The position numbers and the translations under genes are program-made. DNA of 64,000 bases, taken from positions 205,862,640 through 205,926,639 of the forward strand of contig NC_090942.1 of NCBI RefSeq assembly GCF_040807025.1, given 5' to 3'. The notes under the pieces were generated by a model. That model worked only from the letters and a program-made list of their open reading frames with translations, ran no database searches and was not told the origin of the DNA. This stretch comes from Struthio camelus. Taxonomy: Eukaryota; Chordata; Aves; Struthioniformes; Struthionidae. Positions 1-12,300 of the stretch are shown here, in pieces; the first letter of the stretch is position 1, and every line of letters begins with the position of its first letter.

Positions 1-188
1 ACTAAAAACTGGGTCCAAGTTTTCTAGAGACCAGATAGCAAAACAAGTGTGATAGCAGCTGTGCTGTGTCAACAGGTTTGCAGGACTTGCCACTACTGTA
101 AAACAACAATTAAAAAAGCAACGGGTGATGAAAAACTGATAGTAGGAAGACAAGCTAGTTATAGTCCCCACCTCTGCCCCCAACTTAC

Positions 189-322
189 AGAAGGTCTGTT
201 GAAAGTGTATTAGTGTTGGTGCCTCTGGGGCGACATTGTAGAAATGGGTCTTCAAAGCTCCGCTCACAAGCAGATTGTATGCCAGGTCTGTTATGTTAAT
301 GCCCACAATAGCAAAAGAGTAG
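189..322 (-). CDS. ELMOD1: ELMOD1 exon encoding YSFAIVGINITDLAYNLL... (last exon in window)
   Basis: A 134-nt exon read on the minus strand: acceptor ttcttacag before 322, donor gtaagttg from 188. One base completes a Gly codon from the previous exon, 44 codons follow, and one base is left over (T of a Cys codon). It reads YSFAIVGINITDLAYNLL, then a second half with ALKTHFYNVAPEAP and HFQQTF, which is nearly identical to the C-terminal ELMO domain of human ELMOD1. The next exon is not in the window. Confidence 0.96.
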
Positions 323-3300
323 CTGTAAGAAAAAGAGAGCAGCAACATTTAGAGGTAGTTTGACTTCTTTCAGCATGCTAGAAGAAACTCTGACAACACT
401 GCAAGTGCAACTGAGGCGCATTAATTCTCTCTTGCTTCTGATGAGCTTCCAAAGAGGGGCTGAGGAAGGGGGTGGAAAACAAGACAGACGTTTTTCCTGT
501 CTGCTTTGTACACTATAATGGCAACGCTGTGCTAGTGAAGCAAGTGGCCATAGTGAAAACAGGAGTTTCCTCATCACACCAGCCATTTTCAGTGGAGCAG
601 CACAGATTCATTTCTGTGAAAGACCACCAAGGCTAAAAGTCCCTGAGCTCCTGGACTTGCTTTGAGTCAGGGTTGACACGCCTCATGATGGCTTTGTTTG
701 CAGCATGGCCAGTTATTTACTGTTTCAACCTGTCTGTCCAACTGTAATTCCTTACCCATCGTTAGGAACATAAGGTTTGGGCAATCAGACCTACAAAGAC
801 TTTTGCCTATAAGAGACATTTCACATGCTTTTCAGCCATGTGAGAAGAATCAGCTGTGTTGACTCCAGTTTCTTCCCAACAGAAACTAGCTATACAGGCC
901 AGAAAACAGGTAAAGACCTATTTCTCTCTCCATCATGCTTTGATGGAGCAAAACCCTGTCTTGCTAAGAGGGTGTATTAACTAGAAAAAGTATTTTTTAG
1001 GTACAACAAAATAAAAAATTGGAAGTCACTTCTTAATTTGTGAGCCTGTTGCATAAAGAACTCAATGAGGGAAAAGGGAAAGTACTTTCTGGCAGTGACC
1101 ATTTCAAGGAAACATGCACGTCCCATGCTGACATTTAGAGACAGAAGCAAATACGTTTAGCTATGCAGCAATTTTTAAAAACAGTTGTCATATATAATCT
1201 GGCTTAGGTATTTTCCAGTTATGACTGTTAAGCAAGCTAAAATTTGTATTTTTGATTTTATATTTTTAAACCTTTGACATATTGCAGGAGCAAGAACATT
1301 CAGAAGCTACCAGCAGCAGGCAGCCTATTGGGAAGTTTCACAGAACAATGAAATTTCATTTCATTGAGACCCTGCTATGGACATTAAAATGTTGTATTAC
1401 AGTTTCTCAAACACGCTCGTTACGGAAAATACAGTTCTGTACTCATGAATATAGCTATACCTCACTAGGTATAGCTCCTCACTAGGATTTCTTCCCTATT
1501 TTTATACTTACCTGAAAGCACATCAGAATCTGTTTCTGACAGTCAGAAGTGAGACCTGATCACATTGCATATTAAGAAGAATTAGACATTCATAACTGCA
1601 CTATACATAGCACACAAAAAGCTTCTCCTTGCTGCAAGCTTCTTCCCCTCGCCAATTATTACTTAAAAGTGACATTTTTTCCTGTAATCCTAGCCACACC
1701 TTGATTTACAAAGATAGTATGTGTTAGAGTCCATATACTGAAGTTTCCTTAAAAATGCAGTCAGGAAACTTCCACTCAAATATACAGTGTTATTGACAAC
1801 AGTTTTGTTTGTAGCAGCTTTAAACGTATGACTTTAAACTTACCCAATTGCCTTATCGAACCTTTTTTTCTCCCATTCAGCTTTACTGAATTGGCTGGGG
1901 AGGGAGGAAAAAGAAAAAAGTCATCCAGATGTTGCCTTGCATTGCTAACTGATAAGTTTTTTCAATTTCAATTTGTTTTACACTATTACGTTAAGTGGAC
2001 ATAGATTATATTTTTTGCTCCATTGGCAGGACTAATCACATTTAACTCTGTTTCTTACTGAAAGGACTGACTTAAAATGGCTTGAAAGGGGTAACTTACC
2101 TGCTTTATGGCATCTCTGATGATTTTTTTTTTCACCATTTACAAAGTATGTGGCTACAAAACTCTCAATAAAAGTCAGTTATTTCCCTATACTGACCACA
2201 AAGATGATCCGCCCCAGCTAAGTTTGAACTACATGAAGCGTTGAAAATACAATGTTTCTTTTAACTAACCAAACAGGATTTTCACCCTTTGCGTTTTCCA
2301 AGATATACACGATGTTCACCACTGGAGACATGACGCACTTGAGGCAAACATGAAAAATACTCCTCTGATAGGAAGTTTATCTGTGCAACCAAATCAGAGA
2401 CCACACTACAGAAAAAAAAGCCACACACGCACACACTATTTCATACTACTTAGCACAATAATGCAGAGCTTTTCAATGGCACAGAAGGTGCCTCTCAAAA
2501 TAGAATTAATTAGGGAACCATTTAATTTTAAATAACTTTCTGTTGTTCAATGTTTTCATTTGAGAGCACTGCATCATGCAACTGTCAGTCAAAAGACACT
2601 CCACTAACTAGAGTTTAGCTGTATCTACTTGCACAGAAGTTTAGTAGAAGTCAGTGGCTGCATTTGCCACCAGCTAAAAGCAGACAGGAACTGACCCTGA
2701 GCTACAATTGAGCGAAACCCACAGGAATTTTGCTTCAGTAAGGTCTAAGCATGGCAGGCTTTAGACCCCGATTTACAGGCAACTATGCATGAACATATTC
2801 TTAGACCATACTTGAGTTATGGTAAAAATATATTACACTAACAAAAATCCCCAAATTTCATGCAAATATAGTATTTTAAGAACTGTTGTCACTGAGCGTT
2901 AGTGCTGCTAGAAAGTTAACATACCTCCTGACCTGAACGTTCATGTCCTGCCTGTGTAGGCCTTTGAATCTCCTAACGGTTTGGTGAATGAGAATATGCA
3001 AGTCTATACTCATTCTCCAAAATCTTGTCACCTTTATAGGCTGTGGCCCAACATCAATCAAAAACACAAAAACAAAATACTCCCCTCCCTTCCCCCACAA
3101 ATGTGGGAAGGGGAAAAAAAAAAAAAAAGATGCTAAATTTAGGATGTGGACAAGTAATACAGTTCAACAGAAATAGGAACTACATTGATCATAATCACAT
3201 CAGAAACCAACACTGCTGCTAAGCAACCACACTAGAAAAAAAACACCAAAGGCTTCACTAGCAGCTTCTATCTTCTAGTGAATGCTCTTTCAAGAGATTA

Positions 3301-6300
3301 TTAAAACAAAAAAAACACACATGCTCAAATACAGCACTCCAAAACAGTCCTTGGTACTCAAACACGTAAATGAAGAACACTAATGGGATACCCTGCCTCA
3401 CAGCCACAGCACTGAATACTCAGTGTCTGTGCAGTTGTACTGTTAAAGAAAGAAAGAAAAAGATGGAAATTGAGAGGGCTTCAGTTTGCCATGTAAATCT
3501 CAAACATTTAAATGAGAATTCTTGGCTATTTCCCATAATGCAGTTTAAGGATCATGGAATCCCTGTTCATTAATTTTATACATAATTATGAATGTATATA
3601 ACTCACATAATTTATATTAATAAAAATCAGCTATGGGCAACACTATATACAAAGGGAAGACCAAACTGGAGGTGCTTGTAGAAAAGGGTGAATGCTGTTA
3701 TTTAAAAGAAACCCCAGACAAAAAAATCTGAGGACTGACTCTCGGGCTCAAAGTCTGTTGGGTTTATATTTCCCCTAGCCGTCACCCAGTGCTTTTTTGT
3801 CACAGAATTACCATGGGGAATTAAGCTATAAAATATTGAGGAGATCAAAAACTTTGCAGGATTCAGACATGGACCTACTGTACTGACACCTAATACAAGC
3901 GGTAGAAGGGAAAAAGTCTTCTGAGGCACCCAATGCTATGGCACTGGTTAAGAGGTATATCCCCCACTATCCCCTGTACCAATTATGGAATGAGCTTCCT
4001 GTAATAAAATAGTTCACAATACAAAGTTTTTGCCCCTTAAAAGCACCTGTTATTGATCCCTCAAAAGACAGGACATTGGACTAGCCAGATTGGATACCAT
4101 GACTAATGATTGGTCTAAAGGGAACATAAACAGAAGGGTTTTTCAGCTGAGCTAACCTAAATTCTTGACCTAGACTACTTTTGATTATCAAGTCAGAGTC
4201 ACTGCTGCTTTCATAGTATTTGCACGGCTTAATCTTTTTCTACAAAAAGGTAAAAAATTACCAAATATAGATTACTAGACAGAACTAAAATAAGGTGCTT
4301 GAACTACCTCAAACAAGGTCAATTTTATTCTTCATGGATTATCATACTCAGATATACCCAACGCTGTGCCATCAGGTCATTTGGGCTAAAACTGCAGTAT
4401 TTAGAGAAAGGAATGGGGATCTTTTGAAGGTGTTGCATCAAAGATTTTCAGTTTACAATAAGTCAAATTGTAGCACAGTTTGATCTTTATTTACATGTAG
4501 AGTCTCACAAAACTAAGAAGAAAGGAAAAAGGATACCTTAGTTCCTTCTTAGTGACTTCCCTTCATTATGAAAAGACAAAAGAATTAAAAGTAAATAAAA
4601 AATAAAATCACTTGATATTAGAAGTTAGTTAAAATAGTTAACACTAAGTTTAACTCTTTCTACAATTCAGTATGTAAGTTTGCCTCTTGGATTTGATTAT
4701 CTTTCAGGATCAACACTTGGAAACAGATATGCTTAGAGACTATGCCCAATAAAACAAAAACCAGCTCCCACCCTAAAACAGTATGCACTGCATTACCTAA
4801 TTAGCTAATTTTTTCTAGCCTCGAGCATTACCTGTATTTAGGCTGAAGAGAATCAGAAAGAACTTGCTGAGCTATCCCAGTGTCCCATTCAGCAAAATAC
4901 CTGCAGATATATAACAGTTAGGGTCAAGTGGTAAAGACAGAAAATAAAATCATTCTTGGGTTATAATCCAAGATGCACACACCATATCCACACCCACCAT
5001 GCCCAGCCCCTTAAAGGGTCACTAAGGGTGTTAGGCAATGTGAACAACATTTAACATGCTGAATTCATTAAACTACTCCTCAACCATTAAAGACAGAAGC
5101 AGCCCAACCTCAAATTATGAGTGCAATCCTATAACTTGTTAATGGATGTGCGGTACCGTACTCCCTTTCTACATGGTCTATAGATGACCAGTTTCTTATT
5201 GCTAGAGCACGTTGGCTGCTGAGCTTGAGATAAAGCAGTTGGACTTCTCAGTCTGGCAGATCTGTTAACCAAAAATTTCTTAGTCTGTCTGATGACTCAT
5301 AAAATAAGTGGTAGAGATTTTGAATGGAAGTTCGAAAGAGTCAAGAGCCCAGATCCTTAACTGAGCTTTGCTATAAAGTGACATGCGCACTGTTAGTGAA
5401 TTTGTGTCCTTTAATCTGCAAAAGCAGAAAATATTCCCCCCCCCCCCCTCCACACCCACACACGGAAACATTTCTTAAAATACCTGCTTTCTAAGTTATA
5501 TAAAGATCTGATGTAAATACAGGGGCTGGAGAAAAAGAGAAGATCACAGATACTGACCGATTCCTAAATTACCAAACACAAATACGATACTAAATATCTG
5601 TTGTATGTGAGGCAGAAGGCAATAGTTATTTAAAGTTATTGCTTAGTTTTGGATACTGAAGTAAACTGAGGAAGTAGCCCAATTACAGAAGTCTACCATC
5701 AGTGGCTGCATTTCAAGCATTTTGCCCAGGAATTCAAAATGAAATTGCAAAAGAGGAAAGCTGAGCAGCAATATAAACCTCCCACCTAAGCACTGCTAGG
5801 GTATTTTGTTTAGACATCTAGATATTGATAAAAATACATTTTAGTTTTTTTACTTGCGGGAAGAGAGCGCTAACTTTCACAGAACTCCTAAAAAGGGCTT
5901 AGCAATCTGTATAACCTAGTTAAGTGAGGAATACTAAAAGAAGATACCCTCTAGAAGAGAAGAAAAAACCCCACAATCCAAACAATTATACTGGAAAACA
6001 ATTTTTTTTTTTTCAGTTTTTGAGATGAATCCCTAATGTTCAGAATTTGGTCCTATAGACTTTAAAAAAAAAAAAAGGCAGAAAAGCAGCACTGTGTGCA
6101 GACTTTTCACAACTTCAGACACAAGTACATCTATAAGAAACATACTTACACCAAGTTATATAAGCCCAGGAGACCCATCCCTCTAAAGTCTGTTTTAGGA
6201 TCATCACCTTGGAAACCAATTTCACACCACTGCTTCGAAATCCGAGCTTTCAATGGCGAATTAGGCTTCAAACATTTCCATAACTAGAAACATTACAGGT

Positions 6301-9300
6301 AGAATATGATTAAACTCCACACATTAATACAACCTGCTTTTTTTTAAAAAAAATCAAAAGAGTTCTCAGGTCACATAATTGCATTGTTATTTCAGCAACC
6401 AGCACATATGAACAAATGCAGTCCCTGGGGTTGGGGGAGATCCCAAACCACTCTCGAATCTTGCGGATGTTTCAGCTACAGCCCTAAGGCCCTTGTAACC
6501 TTATCTACAACTGTTGCAGAGTTTTGCACAAGGACATGTTTTGTTCACGCTTTATGCGTCAAACTAGAATCTGCCTCCATAAGCAGATTCTTACAGGAAT
6601 CAGAATCAGGAATGAGCTGAACTTTCATAGTAAATCACTGACAGAGTGGCAGACAATCAGCCCTCAATTCCCTCAGGCTCTGCAGCAATCTTTTCTTCAG
6701 CATCTTTTGCAAGTCTCTAAAACGATTACAAATTGAGAGTGCTGACTTGGCTGCCATAGTGCTGAAAAGCAAATCAGGGAACATAAAAAGAAAAAAGTCC
6801 ATACAAGAACAGCACTTTCCACCTTCACATTTAACTAAGGGGTGAATCATTCAGTGATCTCACAACAACAGGGGGAAAAAAAAAAAAAGTGATTTACCAA
6901 GCCAGATCATCAGCTGGAATAAATCCACTTAGCTGCATTGGCTCAGGGACTTTAGTGCCTAATATCATGTTGCTAAGTATCTAAAAGCAGCCTAAATTGA
7001 CGTGTCTGAGAAATACATACCTATCTGCATACATATCATAGCACACATTCACCCTTTCCAAAGGGCATTAAGTAATCAGGTGTTCCTCAGACATTGGTGA
7101 GTATTACTATTGGCAAGTAGTGTCTTAAGAAACACACTTGTTTTAAAAAAAAAAAAAAACAAAAAAAAAAACCCACACACACCAACACCCACCACACACT
7201 ACAAAGGGGAAAGACCTGTATTAACATTTCACACACAAACACCCCAGAAACTGTAAAGTGACTTACCTTTACCGTAAAGGTAAAACCTTTAAAAGTTTTA
7301 ACAGCTACATCGTGCACTAAATTACATCTGCTATTTCTTTGTTATTCACCTATTAACAGTAAACATATCATTCACCAGTTCAATCACATCAAGCTAATCT
7401 TTATCTCATTCATAAAATGCCCTCCTGGTAAGCATGAAAAAGTGATAAACATTAATAATATGAACTACCCATTGCATAGATCACTTAGCAGAATATTTAG
7501 AAGCAATGAAAGCCAGCCAGCCTACTCTTCCCCAGCCAGGCCGAGAAACCAAGTGAAACTCTTGGACAGATTTCTGTTTGACATGAGAACTCGCAAAAGC
7601 AAAAAGCACACCGTAAACAAGTACCTAATACACAGATTATAATCAGAGGCAGATGAAGATATTGCTACCCTTTCTCAACATTAAACATTTTAATATGTAA
7701 GGTGAACTGTTTAAACTCCCCCTTAAGAACGCTCCTACACTTCAGTTTCCATTCTGCTTTCATTCTCCATTCAGTGATGCTTTTAAAGAGCTTACGTGAT
7801 TATACATCCAAAGTGCCGTTTTCAGGAACATTTAAGAACCTGCTTGGCAGGGAGCGGGCGGCAGGGAAAGGGAGCCAGGGCCTGCATCTGATGCCTCTTG
7901 CAACATTGCCCTCCTCCGTGCCCATGACACTTGCCTGCAGGTCCCCACCTCCCGCTCTTAGTGATGTGGGGGCTTTGTGCCTTTGGGAATCCTTTCCTGG
8001 AGCCAAGAGCTCACAGTAGAGTTGCAGCCACCTAGCTCGTATTTTCAGGATCCAAAATCCTAGGCTGGCACCTACAATGCCTGCCCTCCAGATAAGACTT
8101 CCTCACTGGGTAAATCCATGCGCCCTTTTATGCAAGTCCCTCTCTAGCCCCAGAATTTTGCTTTTTGGCTGCACAGTGGTAGGAGTCCAGCAGAAGGAGT
8201 CTGTTTGGTCCTGCCTAGTGCTCAGAACGTGGATCTCCAGAGGCAGCCCTAGACTGTGGCCCCCTCAGCCAGACTCCCACCACCCTGCAAAGCTGTCTGC
8301 CTGTCAGGGGAGGGTTGCACCCTCAGGGGCTGCTAGTAACTAAAGAAGTGACATGCAGTACTTTGTATTAAGTACTAGAGCGTGCTGGGATGGTCTGAAG
8401 AGATGTAGTAAGTTAGGTTTCTTCTGAAAAAGGGTTTTGGCAATAGAGCCCTGGCAGTAACTATTCTAGCCATGACCGTAGCAATTCTAGGCAGGCACAA
8501 GAGTCAGCCTTAAACACAGCCATCCGTGCATCTGTAGGTGCTCTTTTTATCATTTGAGACAGCTTTTTTTATTTTTTAATTTTCTAAACTTATTATATAA
8601 GCACTAACTGATGTAAAAGTGCTCAGTGGAATTTTTAGAAGGGACTGGTAGTGCAAGTAGCTAATGTAACCTTTGCAGAAGTCTCCCACTATAACTTGTG
8701 TTAGGCGCTATGTTGCGAGTCATATTGTGGAAGATAGCATCATCATGTGCTGTAAAAACAAAAAAAGATAGGTGTGGGTGGAAGGGAAGGAAGCATTTAA
8801 AGTTTTTGATATTTTTTGTAAAGAAAAAAATACATGTCAGATTTTTATTTTTTTTAAATAAGATCTTCAAAAATTCTGCAAGAGTGCTTGCTTTGTAGAC
8901 AGGCTAGTACATCACTAGCTATTTAATGTTTTCTGCCGTTTCTCTGAAACATCTCACACTAGCTATGGTCAGAAAAAGGATCAGAAGAAATGCTGAAACT
9001 TGTTATTAGACTATTTTCCATCCCCTTTATTCCCTCCTCAAGTTCTTTCTAACGTGACAGCTCTCTACTTGTCTCCTTGCTTATGGTTTTAAAAGTATTT
9101 TTTGAGGAAGAGGATCTACTTCAGTGCACAGTTTTTCAAAGTATGAAGTGAGTAAGACCCAGCTGGTATGGTTTGCATCACTGTTCACCTATTATCTAAA
9201 GAATGGCTTCATTTTGTTTTCATTTGAAAATATACTTGGCAAGCATAAACACATAAGTTACCTCATCTCCCACCTCTCCCATCCCATATGGTGAAAGCTT

Positions 9301-12300
9301 GCCATCGAGATATATGAGTGAACAATGCCTTAAAAAAAAAAAAAAATTTGAGGAAGAAACTGTTTACTTCAACCAGGAGAGAAAAATACTCTTACCCTCA
9401 AGAAAGGTTTTCTGAAGTAGACACATTGCTATTTTTCCAGATCTAATCATGTACTGGTGCTACCTGCAGCAAGCAGTAGATACCCAGTCCCTGCACCTCA
9501 TCCAACTAACAAAAAGCTTTAAGTGGCTTCATCAACTACGGAATGAGCCGCTTGCTTGGTGGGTATTACACCCACACACACTACATTAGTATTCTGTGTA
9601 GGCTAATCCTAAAACAGGTAATAACGTAGGAAAGTGAAAATACCTGTGAACATTTTTTAAGAGGTTTACAAACCAGACTATTAGGGCTGGCAGGGATAGG
9701 GGACTTCCTGGAAGTCTTTCTTAGGCACCTACCTTCAGAAGCATTTCTTCATGCTGCGGATTCTCTGAATCATATGGCTCTCTGCGTAGCTTCTCAACCT
9801 CTGCAACCAGATTTCGGTACCCCACAATCTGCAGCAGGCAGGCCTGAAGAGATACTCCCAGCCTATGAGGGTGGGAAGAAGAGAATCAACTCAAGTCATC
9901 TGCTGCCATGAAACAGTGCTACAGTGTACATACCCATTTAATTCACAGGAGTAACATTTCATCAGCAAATTAATAGCCCAACAGTTTAATTACTATGAGA
10001 GAGTTTCCAAAAGATCAATATTACATTAAATCTGGCCTTGTGAACAGTACAGTCTTACCACTTAGTCACTTCCTTTCATTAAAAAAAAAAAACACACACA
10101 CACAGAATTTCTCTATTTTAAGCAGTGAATTCTTTCACATATTAAAGGCCTATTATGACTCTACACAGAAACTCTAAAGGCCTGCTACAAGCACTTCACT
10201 GAATTTTTCCCTGCATTCAAATGGCAACTTCTCAAACAATGCCTTGAGACCAGAACTAGAAAACGCCCAAAGCTATCCATTTTGTTTCCATGCCACAAAG
10301 CCCACAAAGTCATCAAAAACTGGAAGCAATATAGGTGGGGTGTTTTTTTGTCTCACATGCTAAGGATTCCCATAAGGGCTCTTTTCATTATAATGTAGAT
10401 AAACTTTCAAAATTCCTGATGCATCATTAGATAAACAAAAACAAAACACAAAACCATACGGCTTCCAAAGCTTTAAGTTAAGTGACTTATTTGGTTTTAG
10501 GTTAAGATTTTATAGTATTAAATACAAATTAAATAGTATATAACTTCCATGCTTTTCGTTTCTCATACAAATTCCTATGAATATTTGGGTATTTATGGGA
10601 ATAAGAGCTTTTAAACCTTTTATAATATCTGAAGTTATCAGAATGCCTATATGAACTTTAGGAGTACAGTTAGATCTTTATCCTCACTACTCTGTGGAAC
10701 TAATATTAAGCTGCCTAGATACCTCATCTGTTTTGCTTAGTATACTAAAATATTTTGTTCATTCTATGATACTGCTAAATTTTCTGAGCAGAAGCATTCT
10801 CACTGCTTATCTTTTGAGATTAATCCACAGAATAAGAGAAGTCATCATCAGGCCATTTTTTCTTGCTACAATTTCATGTTATTATGTTATACCTTTTAGA
10901 GTATGTTAAACAGTGTCTTCCCTCTTTTAGTGTTTACATGCTTCACTTGTTATACCCTATACTTATACAGAAAGGTTACGTTAAAAAGAAGGCTGAAACG
11001 CCTGACAAGACTGCATGCAAATTGCTGTAACGCACCGCTAAGCCACAGTAATAATGTTTTTAACCACACACAATAACCTCAGAGTAGTTTAGAGTGGAAC
11101 ACCACAGGCAGTGGAAGAGAAAAGCAATTAAATAAAAAAGTTATTTAAGTTCCAAGCCGCAGAACATATACAAAAAAGCCACCCTTACTATCTAAAGCTT
11201 TCTATCTAAAACCGGTCAAATCTCCTATACGATGTTTTCCATGGAAAAAGCCATTTTGCCAACACTCCTTTTCATTAACCCTTGCTCGCTTCTCTCCTTC
11301 ACAGGAATGCCAGGCAGAGGAGCAGAGTGAACAGTCGTAGCCCCGCATCTCCTCCCTGACACCTACGTGCCAGCAGCAGCAGTTCTCAGTGCGCAGGAAC
11401 AGTCTATGTGGCCTGGCACACCTACACCTACCCCAAGCAGCTCCGAGGGCTCAGCGAGATGGAGACAAGTCTGAAATTTGGAGTATTTCACAGCCTCCCT
11501 CCAGAGCTAGTGGAGACCATACATGTTACCACCTGCTTATTTATCCCACTTTCTCCCTCCACTGAATACACATAGTGTTATCCCTCCGCTGAACATACAT
11601 AGCATTATCTTAAATGTATTGACAAGGTGAAACTACTCCAGGCCTCCTCCCTCTTCAGGTCACAGCACCCCATAGCCTCCAAGAACAGCAGACTAGCTCA
11701 GTGCAAACATCCCCAGGATGCTAGCTCAGCTGTGCAAAGATGCTACATTAACAAAAATGACTACATACAGATTTGTGGAAACACATACAGCATGACATAT
11801 GTCCCCTTGTCCTTACCCCAGGAGATTAAGTCTCTCTTATGCAAGGGACAGCCAGAGCTTCTGAACAAGACAGCCAGTTGCAGGTTTTCTGGTGCTTAAA
11901 AGCCGGCAGACCAATGCATTTTTGTTAACCCCTGCTAAAGAAATAGCTGGTCTGCTTTTGCTGAAATTCTCCCCCAAAATTTGGTATGAAATAAGTGCCA
12001 CATATGGAAAATTCCAATCTAGATGATTAAAGCTTAACAGAATTATAATCAATTTGAAATAAAGGAGCAATTTAGTGGCAGAGTTGGTTTCTATGTTCGT
12101 GACACCACCTTTCACATCCCAACTGTTGTCTCAAGTTGAGGACTCAGAGAGAACAACAAAAATACTACTACTTACTCTTGAAATACCAGCTTTTTAAATT
12201 ACAGGGTTTGTTTATAACTTCCTACTCTTTTAATGACACAAGATCATAGTGGTTTGGCTGTGCTGTATTGTTTGTTTTTGCTTGGATAATTCAGAGGGGT

